This document shows positions 41,401 to 50,558 of a DNA stretch of 64,000 bases, piece by piece. The stretch covers positions 1 to 64,000 of the forward strand of contig JAJXUI010000004.1 of the NCBI GenBank assembly GCA_021782995.1. The letters run 5' to 3'. The translations under genes were made by a program, and so were the position numbers. The stretch's first letter is position 1. Each line of letters opens with the position of its first letter. Below the pieces are notes generated by a model. That model worked only from the letters and a program-made list of their open reading frames with translations, had not been told where the DNA came from and searched no databases. The DNA is from Pseudomonadota bacterium (lineage in GTDB: Bacteria; Pseudomonadota; Gammaproteobacteria; Burkholderiales; Gallionellaceae).

Positions 41401-44399
41401 CGCAAGATTTACCTGCCGATGATATCGATCTCGTTGCATATGTGCAGCGGGTAGCGCAGGAACATGCAAATGAGCCCCTGCAATGGCAATCGCCTGACGA
41501 CAAGTATCACGATAAGCCTGTGCCGGCCTTCGAAAGACCGGTAGAACCTGCAGCTGATGTTTTGTCACTGAATCTGGACGAGATCAATGCCGAACTGAAG
41601 GCAAAAGCGGAAGTCCCGCAAGCTATCCCGGAATTCAATTTCGATTTTGATGAGCTTGCCCGGCCGGAAGAAAATTCGCTGCCTGAAAGTGCAGTGCCGG
41701 GCATGAATTCACCACATCCGTCGTCAGAATATGATTATCTGGCAGGCTTGAGTGGTCTTGAATTGCCCGAGCTGGAGTTAGATGCACCCGAGATTGTCAG
41801 GGATGAAGCGCCAACGTCCAGCTATGCTGCACCGGAAATTAAAGTTGAATCTGCTGCCATGGCCAAGGCTGATGATTTTCTGGCAAATCTGAGTCTGGAG
41901 ATGGCGGCAATCAATGAGCCGCCAGCAATTCAGCAATCGAAGCCAGTTGTGCCGAACAAAGCAGAAGCTACTCCCGTTCAGCGCAAACCTGTCGAGGGGG
42001 CAGAAAACGAGGAATTTGCCAGCCAGTCTGCAGATGGCAAGAAGCGCGTCATTCATGACGATCTGGATGATCAGTTGCTGCCCATCTTCCTGGAAGAAGC
42101 AGATGAGTTGTACCCGCAACTGGCAGAAGAATTGCGAACCTGGCATGACAAGATCAGTGATCCGGCAGAAGGTGCCAAAGTGGCGCGTAAACTGCAACGG
42201 GGTCTGCACACCTTGAAAGGAAGTGCTCGTATGGCAGGTGCAATGCGCCTGGGCGAGCTGACACACAAGGTGGAAGATGTGGTCGATGCTGCCGTCAATA
42301 CCAGTACCTATGACAGTGCTTTGCTGGAGGAACTGGAGGGATTCTTCGATCGCATAGGCAATGCACTGGACATGTTGCGCAGCGGTGAGTCGTTCGAAGA
42401 GGCAGTGCCTGCAACAGCGCCCGTGATGGAGCAGGCACCGCAGGTGGCTGAACCCGAACCCTGGATGCCGGTAATCACGACTGCCGGAAGTCCATTGCCA
42501 GCCGCGCCTGCAGCAGAACGGAAGACTGCCGTGCAGGCGGCACCTGAAGCCTTGGTCGAGTCTGCAGAGGAGCGCAAGGAGTCGGCTGTGCTGCGTGTTC
42601 GGTCAGACATCATTGACGATCTGGTAAATGAAGCCGGTGAGATCAGTGTGGCACGTTCCCGCATCGAAGTGGAACTCAATACCTTCAAGACCGGCTTGAT
42701 GGATTTGACCGGCAGTGTGCAGGGTTTGCGCAAGCTGGTACGTGAAATCGAAATGTATGCCGAAGGCCAGATGCAGGCGCGTGCTGCTGCTTTGGGTGAA
42801 AGCGCGGAAAAATTTGATCCGCTCGAGTTTGACCGCTTTACCCGATTCCAGGAACTGACACGGTTCATGAATGAAAGTGTGCACGACGTGCAGACCGTGC
42901 AGCAGACATTGCTGAAAAACCTGGATGAAACGAGTGCTGCAATGTCGGCCCAGGCAAAACTGAACAGTGTGCTGCAGCAGAGCCTGATGTCGATCCGCAT
43001 GTTGCCATTCTCCAGTATCAGCCAGCGTCTGTATCGCATTGTGCGCCAGACAGGCAAGGAGCTGGGCAAGCGGGCCAACCTTGACCTGTTCGGGACTGAA
43101 ATCGAGATGGATCGGGGTGTGCTGGAGAAAATGACTGCACCGTTTGAGCACCTGTTGCGCAACTCCATGGTGCATGGTCTGGAGAATGCCGATTTGCGCG
43201 AACTGAAAGGCAAGTCGCCGATCGGCACCATTGCCCTGACGTTGCGTCAGGAAGGCAATGAGATGGTGTTCGAGTTCAGGGATGATGGTGCAGGACTGGA
43301 TACCGTCAAGATCCGCAAGAAAGCCATCGAGCAGGGCTTGATCGGTGCGGATGACATTGTCAGTGAAGAAAAAGTCCGGCTGATGATATTTGAGAAAGGC
43401 CTTTCCACTGCCACAGAGCTTTCTGAAGTCGCTGGACGCGGCGTCGGCATGGATGTGGTGCTGAGCGAAATTCAGGGTCTCGGTGGACGTATCGAGGTAT
43501 CTTCGGAACGTGACAAGGGTGTCCGTTTCATGATCTACCTCCCGCTCACCCTCGCCGTGATGAAGGCGCTGATGGTGCGTGCCGGCAATGATACCTATGC
43601 CATCCCATCCGTGATGGTGGAGCAGGTGCAGCAGGTCAAGCCGGATGCGCTGGTCGAGCTGTACCGCAACGGCCATGCCTCATTCCAGGGCAAGCAGTAT
43701 CCCTTGCATTATCTGCCACGCCTGCTGGGGGATGCCGAGCGTACACCTGAAAGCAAACCCTACAATGCCATACTGCTGCTGCGTAGCGGTGAGCAGCGCA
43801 TCGCGCTGCATCTCGATGAACTGCAGGGAAACAAAGAGGTTGTGATCAAGAACCTCGGCGAACAGCTGTCACGTGTGAACGGCATCGCCGGCGCAACGGT
43901 ACAGGCCGATGGTCGCGTCGTGCTGATTCTCAACCCGATTCCGCTGACCCAGCAGATGATCCAGACTGGCAGGATGGCGGCCAGAACTGCTGCCGCTGAG
44001 ACAACGGTAAGGCGCATACCGACCGTGATGATCGTCGATGATTCATTAACCGTGCGCAAGATCACTTCACGACTGCTGAGCCGCGTAGGTTATGAAGTGG
44101 TCACGGCAAAGGATGGTGTGGACGCACTGGAGCAATTGGTTGACGTGATGCCGGATGTGATGCTGCTGGATGTGGAGATGCCACGCATGGACGGTTTCGA
44201 ACTGACCAAGCAATTGCGTCGGGACCCGAAAACCGAACATCTGCCGATCATCATGATTACGTCGCGCACAGCAGACAAGCATCGTACCTATGCGCTGGAA
44301 ATGGGCGTGAATGAATATCTGGGCAAGCCTTACCAGGATGAAGAGTTGCTGCAGCACCTCGCCCGGTTCGCGCCGCTGGTCGAAGCGGCCACGACCTGA
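38409..44399 (+). CDS. chpA: Hybrid chemosensory histidine kinase ChpA (PilL)
   Basis: 1996 residues. Clear Hpt domains have His629 (HTLKGSGRM), His780 (HTLAGVNRS) and His1267 (HTLKGSARM). The N-terminal 550 residues contain degenerate Hpt-like helices without the His motif. A long acidic, Ala/Pro/Glu-rich linker fills about 860-1200. Then come the dimerisation region, the HATPase N-box around His1581 (HLLRNSMVHGLEN), the G-box GRGVGMDVV, a CheW-like domain, and a receiver with Asp1921 (MLLDVEMPRMDGFE). It autophosphorylates and feeds PilG and PilH. Pseudomonas ChpA is longer with more phosphotransfer domains. No pilK or chpB is adjacent. Confidence 0.94.
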   Translation: MSESKQFNPLPLLSVKPGLESSLAQISADLEEYFSRGLDGIENLRKALEELHRAVGVLRMLSLEGLAVFSKEFETVLQEMLSQQQAPTTLHRDTLRGAMLALTQYLDALADGASNTALRLFYSYQELHQLRGLESAFELDLFFPELGVDLPAEVMAVPLVPVALETVKKARAQYQRALLKWLRQENPQQSLEAMRKAVQAVMACTPQDQHRAFWWIATGLLDVLMHDGLPSELNANKLLARIDLQMKSLAENKNRDSENATTRNMQYLLARSHPVSETVDKIKQTYELSTYLPETQPLPIVESSKILEQMRERLNEAQDYLEQCTSGDTSCTSNFIQKLEELHQLSEGLDRNTLQFLCKQMHAAVTESTLADIVQQIRMELAMAMMLLSAGIERYQRLNDLFHDQVRYINQFLFNGIPLEMDEDNSMGSLSALHCKAEELEVMVPLAAEMKSNLQQVELALNLFFSDSSKRDELSSLKKLLSQVNGGLYVLSLDTARQLIAPVLQATDRYLNGVTPLPAEMHAIASAVSALENYVHGLSQGLKPDTKLVEEVLASLAAGVDAVSQDMAAAEVAAPAGMAVREGGEDAELLEVFLEEANEVLETLNEHLQVCQRNPHSRESMVIIRRGFHTLKGSGRMVGLTNLGEVAWAVEKALNKWLQDEKPATPAVLEMVGDAEVLFQHWVDKLRSGDSAVIDTTTLVAAAQRIENGIYEDVKPAESEVGKAEEPPDIVIGGITLSPVLFAIATDEAAAIIETLQKLILDLRKEAQPVIKYEFVRAAHTLAGVNRSTGFTDISDLASALESWVQELMDTEVVLDILQVNLLEQTINALADMVNSLRNKQEPKPRQDLITRLQLKKKQLSKVEIADPVQEPQLTDAMQISAGESAAPVMAVPVQEIPLQAFEPEFAEEIALEPEHAPEFSMEMPFNAAPGQEQVETQETATTAHSEAAAVPAEEAGAYADDIAQTSIPEPPSMRQETQPALPASRQVDVDAADLMPPQDLPADDIDLVAYVQRVAQEHANEPLQWQSPDDKYHDKPVPAFERPVEPAADVLSLNLDEINAELKAKAEVPQAIPEFNFDFDELARPEENSLPESAVPGMNSPHPSSEYDYLAGLSGLELPELELDAPEIVRDEAPTSSYAAPEIKVESAAMAKADDFLANLSLEMAAINEPPAIQQSKPVVPNKAEATPVQRKPVEGAENEEFASQSADGKKRVIHDDLDDQLLPIFLEEADELYPQLAEELRTWHDKISDPAEGAKVARKLQRGLHTLKGSARMAGAMRLGELTHKVEDVVDAAVNTSTYDSALLEELEGFFDRIGNALDMLRSGESFEEAVPATAPVMEQAPQVAEPEPWMPVITTAGSPLPAAPAAERKTAVQAAPEALVESAEERKESAVLRVRSDIIDDLVNEAGEISVARSRIEVELNTFKTGLMDLTGSVQGLRKLVREIEMYAEGQMQARAAALGESAEKFDPLEFDRFTRFQELTRFMNESVHDVQTVQQTLLKNLDETSAAMSAQAKLNSVLQQSLMSIRMLPFSSISQRLYRIVRQTGKELGKRANLDLFGTEIEMDRGVLEKMTAPFEHLLRNSMVHGLENADLRELKGKSPIGTIALTLRQEGNEMVFEFRDDGAGLDTVKIRKKAIEQGLIGADDIVSEEKVRLMIFEKGLSTATELSEVAGRGVGMDVVLSEIQGLGGRIEVSSERDKGVRFMIYLPLTLAVMKALMVRAGNDTYAIPSVMVEQVQQVKPDALVELYRNGHASFQGKQYPLHYLPRLLGDAERTPESKPYNAILLLRSGEQRIALHLDELQGNKEVVIKNLGEQLSRVNGIAGATVQADGRVVLILNPIPLTQQMIQTGRMAARTAAAETTVRRIPTVMIVDDSLTVRKITSRLLSRVGYEVVTAKDGVDALEQLVDVMPDVMLLDVEMPRMDGFELTKQLRRDPKTEHLPIIMITSRTADKHRTYALEMGVNEYLGKPYQDEELLQHLARFAPLVEAATT

Positions 44400-44443
44400 T
44401 GCAGGCGCATCACAGGTGAAGCCGGGCTGCAAGCAAGAAACCT

Positions 44444-44480
44444 TGTATAATATATTGATTTAATTATATTATTTACAATA
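44444..44480. repeat. AT-rich intergenic islet
   Basis: TTGTATAATATATTGATTTA and onward, between chpA and algH; part of the recurrent AT-rich family. Confidence 0.45.
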
Positions 44481-44555
44481 CTCTGCGCGGGCAGGGAAAG
44501 CCTGCGCTATCATCCTGTTAGTGAAACATCCGCTACAGCAGGCTACAATAGCGGC

Positions 44556-45116
44556 ATGTCTCAAATCGATCTCAGCCACCACTTCCTCATCGCCATGCCC
44601 GGCATGACCGACCCGGTATTCGCCAAATCCCTGACCTATGTTTGTGAGCACAACGACCAGGGGGCATTGGGTATTGTCGTCAACCGGCCGATCACTCTGT
44701 CGCTGGGCGAGCTTTACCAGCAAATCAACATTCCGCTGGACAGGCGGGAAATCGAAAATGAATCCGTCCTGTTTGGCGGCCCGGTGCAGACGGATCGCGG
44801 ATTTGTGCTGCACGAACCCGCTGGCGAATGGCATTCCACGCTGGTGGTAAAAGACAAGATCGGCATGACCACTTCCAAGGACGTGCTTGAAGCCATCGGT
44901 CAGGGGCAAGGGCCGCAGCACTTTCTTGTGACACTAGGATATTCCGGATGGTCGCAAGGCCAGCTTGAACATGAAATGTCGCAGAATGCCTGGCTCAGCG
45001 TTCCGGCGAATGACCACATCCTGTTCGAACTGTCCGCAGAAGAGCGACTGTCTGCAGCCATGGCACTGCTGGGTGTGGATTACGCCACGCTATCAGCTGA
45101 TACCGGGCATGCCTGA
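44556..45116 (+). CDS. algH: UPF0301/AlgH family protein
   Basis: 186 residues with the family start SHHFLIAMPGMTDPVFAKSL, the strand GALGIVVNRP and the block VLFGGPVQTDRGFVLH. The exact activity is not known; in Pseudomonas algH was linked to alginate regulation. It is the first of a run algH-ruvX-pyrB-pyrC', with ruvX 9 bases downstream, an order common in proteobacteria. Confidence 0.92.
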   Translation: MSQIDLSHHFLIAMPGMTDPVFAKSLTYVCEHNDQGALGIVVNRPITLSLGELYQQINIPLDRREIENESVLFGGPVQTDRGFVLHEPAGEWHSTLVVKDKIGMTTSKDVLEAIGQGQGPQHFLVTLGYSGWSQGQLEHEMSQNAWLSVPANDHILFELSAEERLSAAMALLGVDYATLSADTGHA

Positions 45117-45125
45117 TTCTCCAAA

Positions 45126-45605
45126 GTGAATGGACTCCTTGCAGATAACCCGCCCACACCTTCAGGCAAATTGCCGGAAGGCGGTTTTCTTGCCTTCGAT
45201 TTCGGCATGAAACGCATCGGGGTGGCAACGGGCAACTCGGTTTCGTGCACCACGCAACCCTTGATCACCCTGCATGATGAACAGAATGAACAGCGTTTTG
45301 CCGCAATCGCAAAGTTGCTGGCGGAATGGCAGCCGGTTGCGCTGGTGGTCGGTTTGCCATGCAATGACGATGGCACGCCGCACGAAATGACGCGCCTGTC
45401 GCGAAAATTTGCCAACCGGCTGAAGGGCCGCTTCAACCTGCCGGTGCTGCTGGTGGATGAACGCTACACCTCGGCTGCGGCCAGTTCACACCTGAATGAG
45501 ATGGGGGTGCGCGGCATGAAACAGAAAGAATTGATAGACCAGGTTGCAGCGCAACATATTCTGCAAGCCTATTTTGATGAACCGGGAATGGCACATTACG
45601 CATGA
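45126..45605 (+). CDS. ruvX: Holliday junction resolvase-like protein RuvX (YqgF)
   Basis: 159 residues starting with GTG at 45126. RNase H-like fold with [16 protein letters not shown] (first catalytic Asp), [15 protein letters not shown], and [17 protein letters not shown] (Glu). A C-terminal [15 protein letters not shown] is typical. It is reported to act on Holliday junctions or in 16S rRNA 5'-end maturation. Its stop overlaps the pyrB start by 4 bases, so the genes are coupled. Confidence 0.92.
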   Translation: MNGLLADNPPTPSGKLPEGGFLAFDFGMKRIGVATGNSVSCTTQPLITLHDEQNEQRFAAIAKLLAEWQPVALVVGLPCNDDGTPHEMTRLSRKFANRLKGRFNLPVLLVDERYTSAAASSHLNEMGVRGMKQKELIDQVAAQHILQAYFDEPGMAHYA

Positions 45606-46552
45606 ACAATCCGCAACTGAACAAAAACGGCGAACTGCAGCACCTGCTTTCCACCGAAGGACTGCCGGCCCGCATCCTGTATGCCATCCTGGACCGCGCC
45701 GCCACATTCCTCGATGCAGGCGGCCACGATGAGGTGCGCAAGGTACCGCTGCTGCATGGCAAGTCGATCTTCAACATCTTCTTCGAAAACAGCACGCGCA
45801 CGCGCACGACGTTTGAAATCGCCGCCAAGCGCCTGTCGGCCGATGTGGTCAACCTCAACATCGGCTCATCTTCCACCAGCAAGGGCGAGACCTTGCTGGA
45901 TACGGTGGATAACCTGTGTGCAATGCATGCGGACATGTTTGTCGTGCGCCATGCGCAAAGCGGCGCGGCGCACCTGATCGCGAAACATGTCGCACCCGAG
46001 ATCCATGTGATCAATGCCGGTGACGGCCGTCATGCGCATCCGACGCAAGGCCTGCTCGATATGTTCACCATCCGTCACTACAAGAAGGAATTTCATAACC
46101 TGCGCGTGGCAATCGTCGGCGACATCCTGCATTCGCGCGTGGCACGCTCGCAGATCAATGCATTGACCACGCTGGGCGTACCCGAGCTGCGTGTGATCGC
46201 CCCCAAAACCTTGCTGCCCAGCCATGTCGACAAGCTGGGCGTGCGCGTGTACCACAATATGGAGCAGGGCCTGAAGGATGTCGATGTGGTGATGATGCTG
46301 CGATTGCAGAATGAACGCATGCAGGGCGCAGCGTTACCTTCGGCACAGGAGTATTTCAAATACTACGGCCTGACGCCCGAAAAGCTGGCACTGGCGAAAA
46401 GTGATGCAATCGTGATGCACCCAGGCCCGATGAACCGCGGCATCGAAATCGACTCCGCAGTGGCGGACGGGGCGCAATCCGTGATCCTGCCGCAAGTGAC
46501 ATTCGGCATCGCAGTGCGCATGGCGGTGATGGCAACGCTGGCAGGCGTATAA
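45602..46552 (+). CDS. pyrB: Aspartate carbamoyltransferase catalytic subunit
   Basis: 316 residues. The carbamoyl phosphate loop STRTRT is at 64-69, followed by [12 protein letters not shown] and a C-terminal [12 protein letters not shown]. It condenses aspartate with carbamoyl phosphate in pyrimidine synthesis. The next gene encodes a dihydroorotase-like protein without catalytic His residues, so this is the class whose enzyme is a PyrB-PyrC' complex. No pyrI and no pyrR are present here. Confidence 0.95.
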   Translation: MNNPQLNKNGELQHLLSTEGLPARILYAILDRAATFLDAGGHDEVRKVPLLHGKSIFNIFFENSTRTRTTFEIAAKRLSADVVNLNIGSSSTSKGETLLDTVDNLCAMHADMFVVRHAQSGAAHLIAKHVAPEIHVINAGDGRHAHPTQGLLDMFTIRHYKKEFHNLRVAIVGDILHSRVARSQINALTTLGVPELRVIAPKTLLPSHVDKLGVRVYHNMEQGLKDVDVVMMLRLQNERMQGAALPSAQEYFKYYGLTPEKLALAKSDAIVMHPGPMNRGIEIDSAVADGAQSVILPQVTFGIAVRMAVMATLAGV

Positions 46553-46580
46553 CAAATCTGGAAGCGGGAACAGCAACAGT

Positions 46581-47858
46581 ATGAACATACTTATCAAGAA
46601 TGGCCGGCTGGTCGATCCGAAAAACCACATCGATGACACACGCGACATTTACATTGCGGCAGGCAAGATCATCGCAACGTCACAGGCGCCAGCGGGATTC
46701 GCCGCTGACCAGGTGATTGATGCCAGCGGACTGGTGGTGGTGCCCGGCCTGATCGACCTCGCTGCGAGGCTGCGTGAGCCGGGTTATGAATACAGGGCGA
46801 CACTGGAATCGGAAATGGCCGCAGCGGTGGCTGGCGGCATTACTTCACTCTCCTGTCCACCCGATACCGACCCGCCGCTGGATGAGCCCGGCCTGGTGGA
46901 AATGCTGAAGCATCGCGCGCGTGCCTTGTGTCAGGCGCATGTGTATCCGGTAGGTGCTTTGACCTATGGCCTGAAGGGTGCGGAATTGACCGAAATGGCC
47001 GAGCTGGCTGATGCCGGCTGCATGGCCTACAGTCATGCCGACGCACCGCTGGTAGACACCCGGGTGATGATGCGCGCGATGCAATATGCCGCAACTTTCG
47101 ATTTCAGTGTGTGGCTGCGGCCGCAGGACAGTTTTCTGGCAAGGAACGGCGTGGCGCATGATGGCGAAGTGGCGACCCGCCTGGGCTTGCCGGCGATCCC
47201 GGTGTGTGCGGAAACGATAGCACTGTCCACCATGCTGCAGCTTGCGCGTGAAACCGGGGTCAGGTTGCATATCTGCCGCATCTCAAGTGCTGCCGGTGTG
47301 GACATGGTGCGCGAAGCAAAGAAAGAAGGTTTGCCATTGACCTGCGATGTGTCGATGAACCATGTGCACCTGTCTGAAATGGATATCGGTTTTTTCGATT
47401 CGCATTGCCACCTGGTGCCGCCATTGCGCAACCAGCGCGACCGTGATGCCTTGCGTGCCGGGCTGCAGGAAGGCGTGATCGATGCCATCGTCTCCAACCA
47501 TTCGCCGGTGGACGATGACGCCAAGCAGATGCCGTTTGCAGAAGCCGAAGCTGGGGCGACCGGTCTGGAATTGTTGTTGCCGCTGGTGTTGAAATGGGCG
47601 CATGAGAGCAAATATTCACTGTCAGATGCGATAACCCGCGTCACCGTCAATCCGGCAAGGATCCTGAACATTGATGCCGGTCATCTCAGTATTGGCGCTG
47701 CAGCGGATATTTGCATCTTCGATCCCGAGCAGCACTGGAAAGTGGAGCCGGCCGCATTGAAGAGCCAGGGCAAGAATACCCCGTTCCTCGGCATGCAGAT
47801 GCTGGGCAAGGTGCGCTATACCCTGGTGCAAGGCAGTCTGGTGTACCAGGCTGCATAA
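46581..47858 (+). CDS. pyrC: Dihydroorotase-like PyrC' (probably non-catalytic partner of PyrB)
   Basis: 425 residues with the amidohydrolase barrel. Where active dihydroorotases have D-x-H-x-H-x-R, this protein reads D59-L-A61-A-R63-L-R65 before EPG. Both metal-binding His are missing. Later metal positions also look altered (SNHSPVDDD rather than the usual DHAPH). In Pseudomonas such PyrC' proteins do not act as dihydroorotase but are required to assemble active aspartate carbamoyltransferase. It follows pyrB by 28 bases, supporting that role. A functional dihydroorotase must then be encoded elsewhere. Confidence 0.9.
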   Translation: MNILIKNGRLVDPKNHIDDTRDIYIAAGKIIATSQAPAGFAADQVIDASGLVVVPGLIDLAARLREPGYEYRATLESEMAAAVAGGITSLSCPPDTDPPLDEPGLVEMLKHRARALCQAHVYPVGALTYGLKGAELTEMAELADAGCMAYSHADAPLVDTRVMMRAMQYAATFDFSVWLRPQDSFLARNGVAHDGEVATRLGLPAIPVCAETIALSTMLQLARETGVRLHICRISSAAGVDMVREAKKEGLPLTCDVSMNHVHLSEMDIGFFDSHCHLVPPLRNQRDRDALRAGLQEGVIDAIVSNHSPVDDDAKQMPFAEAEAGATGLELLLPLVLKWAHESKYSLSDAITRVTVNPARILNIDAGHLSIGAAADICIFDPEQHWKVEPAALKSQGKNTPFLGMQMLGKVRYTLVQGSLVYQAA

Positions 47859-47890
47859 TTTTAAAAATGATAATATAATCAATTGGTTAA
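47857..47890. repeat. AT-rich islet in the prlC leader
   Basis: Holds ATAATATAATCAA at 47870-47882, shared exactly with 23837-23849. It fills the space where a ribosome-binding site for prlC would be expected. Confidence 0.5.
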
Positions 47891-47893
47891 AAA

Positions 47894-49966
47894 ATGAACG
47901 ACCTGTCATTCAAAGATAATCCGCTACTGGACTTCCGCGGCTTGCCAAGATTTACCGATATCCGTGCCGAGCACGTCACTCCGGCCGTAGACCATTTGCT
48001 GCAACATAACCAGGCCGTGGTGGAAAAATTGCTGGCCGACACCAGCAAACCCACCTGGGACAATTTCGTACTGCCGCTGGATGAGGCAAGCGAACAGATG
48101 TCGCGTGCCTGGGGCCAGGTCGGCCATCTCAATGCGGTGATGAACAGCCCGGAACTGCGTGAGGTGTACAACGCGAACCTGCCGAAAATCACGCAGTTCT
48201 ATGCCGAGCTGGGACAGAACCTTGCGCTGTATGAAAAATACAAGGCGCTGCGGGCCAGCAGCGAGTTTGCAACATTGAGCGAAGCGCGCCAGAAAATCAT
48301 CGAGAATGAATTGCGCGACTTCCGCCTGAGCGGTGCCGAACTGTCGGAAGACAAAAAGGCCCGTTTCCTGCAGATCCAGGAAGCACTGTCTGCAACCTGC
48401 TCGCGTTTTTCCGACAACCTGCTCGATGCGACCAACGATTTCACCATGCTGGTGGAAGATCGTAACGAATTGCAAGGCATGCCGGAAGACGAACTGCAGG
48501 CGGCGGCCGAGGCAGCAAAAGCCGCAGGGAAAAGCGGATGGCTGTTCACATTGAAAGCACCCTCCTATATCCCGCTGATGCAGTATGCGGAAAACCGGGC
48601 ATTGCGCGAAAAGATGTACATTGCCTACAGCCAGCGCGCCAGCGAATTCGGCAAGGCGGAGTGGGACAATTCGCCGCTGATGATGCAGATCCTGACATTG
48701 CGCGCGGAAGAGGCCAGCCTGCTGGGCTACGACAGCTATGCTGAATTGTCGCTCGCCAGCAAGATGGCGAATACACCGGCACAGATCCTGCAATTCCTGC
48801 GTGAACTGGCACAACATGCGCGGCCACTGGCGGAAAAGGATCTGGCTGAATTGCGCCAATATGCCAGGACGGAACTGGGCATAGATGAAATGCAATCCTG
48901 GGACTTGATGTTTGCGAGTGAAAAATTGCGGGAACAGCGTTATGCATTTTCCGAGCAGGAAGTGAAACAGTATTTCCCCGAAGATGCAGTCATCAACGGC
49001 ATGTTCAGCGTGGTCACCAAGATATATGGCCTGACATTCCAGCCTGCCGTAGCACCGGTATGGCATGATAGCGTACGTTTTTTCGATGTGCTGGATGAAC
49101 AGGGAGGGATGATCGGCCAGTTCTACATGGACCTGTACGCGCGCAGCAGCAAGCGCGGCGGTGCATGGATGGATGATGCGATCACCCGCCGCCGCATCCG
49201 TCCGGTACAGCATGCGCCGCTCGATATCCAGACCCCGGTGGCATACCTGAACTGCAATTTTGCCGCGCCAGTCGGCGGCAAACCCGCGCTGTTCACCCAT
49301 GATGAGGTCATCACGCTGTTCCACGAGTTCGGCCATGGCCTGCACCATTTGCTGACTGAAATGGAAGACCGCGGCGTTTCCGGCATCAGCGGTGTGGAAT
49401 GGGATGCGGTTGAGCTGCCCAGCCAGTTCATGGAAAATTTCTGCTGGGAATGGGATGTACTGCAGGGCATGACGCGCCATGTGGATAACGGCAAGACACT
49501 GCCACGGGCGCTGTTCGACAAGATGCTGGCGGCAAAGAATTTCCAGATCGGCATGCAGACATTGCGGCAGATCGAGTTTTCCATTTTCGACATGCGACTG
49601 CATAGTGATTTCGATGCGCAGGGCGGAAACAGCATCTTGCAACTGCTGGATGAAGTGCGCAAAGAAGTGGCAGTATTCATTCCACCGGCATACAACCGAT
49701 TTGCCAACAGTTTCTCGCATATCTTCGATGGTGGCTATGCCGCAGGGTACTACAGCTATAAATGGGCAGAAGTGCTATCCGCCGATGCTTACAGCCTGTT
49801 CGAGGAGCATGGTGTGCTCAGCCGTGAAATCGGCAACTGTTTCAGGAAGGAAGTGCTGGCGAAAGGCGGCAGCCGCGAAGCCATGCAGTCCTTTGTTGCA
49901 TTCCGCGGTCGCGAGCCGAAGATCGATGCGTTGTTGCGGCATAACGGGCTGACCGCAGCCCATTGA
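47894..49966 (+). CDS. prlC: Oligopeptidase A (M3 family zinc peptidase)
   Basis: 690 residues, full length. The zinc site HEFGHG is at 477-482 and the third ligand lies in the following GISGVEWDAVELPSQFMENF. C-terminal YAAGYYSYKWAEVLSADAYS is typical of M3A enzymes. It degrades short peptides such as released signal peptides in the cytoplasm. The leader is AT-rich and has no evident Shine-Dalgarno. A DUF4124-glutaredoxin gene follows after 13 bases. Confidence 0.95.
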   Translation: MNDLSFKDNPLLDFRGLPRFTDIRAEHVTPAVDHLLQHNQAVVEKLLADTSKPTWDNFVLPLDEASEQMSRAWGQVGHLNAVMNSPELREVYNANLPKITQFYAELGQNLALYEKYKALRASSEFATLSEARQKIIENELRDFRLSGAELSEDKKARFLQIQEALSATCSRFSDNLLDATNDFTMLVEDRNELQGMPEDELQAAAEAAKAAGKSGWLFTLKAPSYIPLMQYAENRALREKMYIAYSQRASEFGKAEWDNSPLMMQILTLRAEEASLLGYDSYAELSLASKMANTPAQILQFLRELAQHARPLAEKDLAELRQYARTELGIDEMQSWDLMFASEKLREQRYAFSEQEVKQYFPEDAVINGMFSVVTKIYGLTFQPAVAPVWHDSVRFFDVLDEQGGMIGQFYMDLYARSSKRGGAWMDDAITRRRIRPVQHAPLDIQTPVAYLNCNFAAPVGGKPALFTHDEVITLFHEFGHGLHHLLTEMEDRGVSGISGVEWDAVELPSQFMENFCWEWDVLQGMTRHVDNGKTLPRALFDKMLAAKNFQIGMQTLRQIEFSIFDMRLHSDFDAQGGNSILQLLDEVRKEVAVFIPPAYNRFANSFSHIFDGGYAAGYYSYKWAEVLSADAYSLFEEHGVLSREIGNCFRKEVLAKGGSREAMQSFVAFRGREPKIDALLRHNGLTAAH

Positions 49967-49979
49967 TAACGAGGCAATC

Positions 49980-50558
49980 ATGAAATATTTTCTGACATGT
50001 TTTCTTGCGCTGTTCATTTCCAGTGCAGCAGACGCGGCAACCCTGTATCGCTGGGTGGACAAGGAGGGCAAGGTACATTATGGCGACAGGCCAGCAAGCG
50101 ATGCGGTGAAGGCGGAGCGAAGAAAGATTTCCAGTGAGGAAGCGGGCGATGAAGAGGACCTCCCCTACAGCGTACGCAAGGCGAAAGAAGATTTCCCGGT
50201 GACGCTATATTTTTCCGCAAATTGCCAGGATCTTTGCAATCAGGCAACAACCTACCTGACCAAGCGTGGTATACCCTACACAGAAAAAAACATTGCCAGC
50301 AAACAGGAAGCAGATGAGTTGAAGCGGCAGGAAGGCATTGCAGGCATTCCTTCCCTTAAAATAGGAAATACAGTCCTGAACGGCTTTGCTGAAGTTCAGT
50401 GGGGAAATGAGCTGGATCTGGCGGGCTATCCGAAGACTGCGCCTTACGGAATGCGCTTGAAGAAGAAAGAATCGCAACAGGCAGCGCCCGTGCAACCAGA
50501 AGACAGCACGGCCACAGAAAACCAGCAGCCCGCAGCATCTGCAGAAAATCCGCAATGA
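49980..50558 (+). CDS. Secreted DUF4124-glutaredoxin-like protein
   Basis: 192 residues. Signal peptide to about residue 20 (ending ADA), then a DUF4124 segment (TLYRWVDKEGKVHYGDRP), then a glutaredoxin-like fold at about 78-150 (VTLYFSANCQDLCNQATTYL, with Cys separated by Q-D-L). The IPSLKIGNTVLNGF strand has the cis-proline. A Gln/Ala-rich tail ends the protein. Such proteins are presumed periplasmic thiol factors; no specific role is known. It overlaps the next gene (xth) by 4 bases and shares the transcript with prlC. Confidence 0.82.
   Translation: MKYFLTCFLALFISSAADAATLYRWVDKEGKVHYGDRPASDAVKAERRKISSEEAGDEEDLPYSVRKAKEDFPVTLYFSANCQDLCNQATTYLTKRGIPYTEKNIASKQEADELKRQEGIAGIPSLKIGNTVLNGFAEVQWGNELDLAGYPKTAPYGMRLKKKESQQAAPVQPEDSTATENQQPAASAENPQ

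Noticed and set aside
42308-43676. Long minus-strand frames inside chpA
   Set aside because: They mirror conserved kinase motifs on the plus strand and have no ribosome-binding site or family match.
47924-49720. A 598-residue open frame on the minus strand
   Set aside because: It is antisense to prlC, which has the HEFGHG zinc site; the translation is rich in Cys, His and Gln as expected of a shadow frame.
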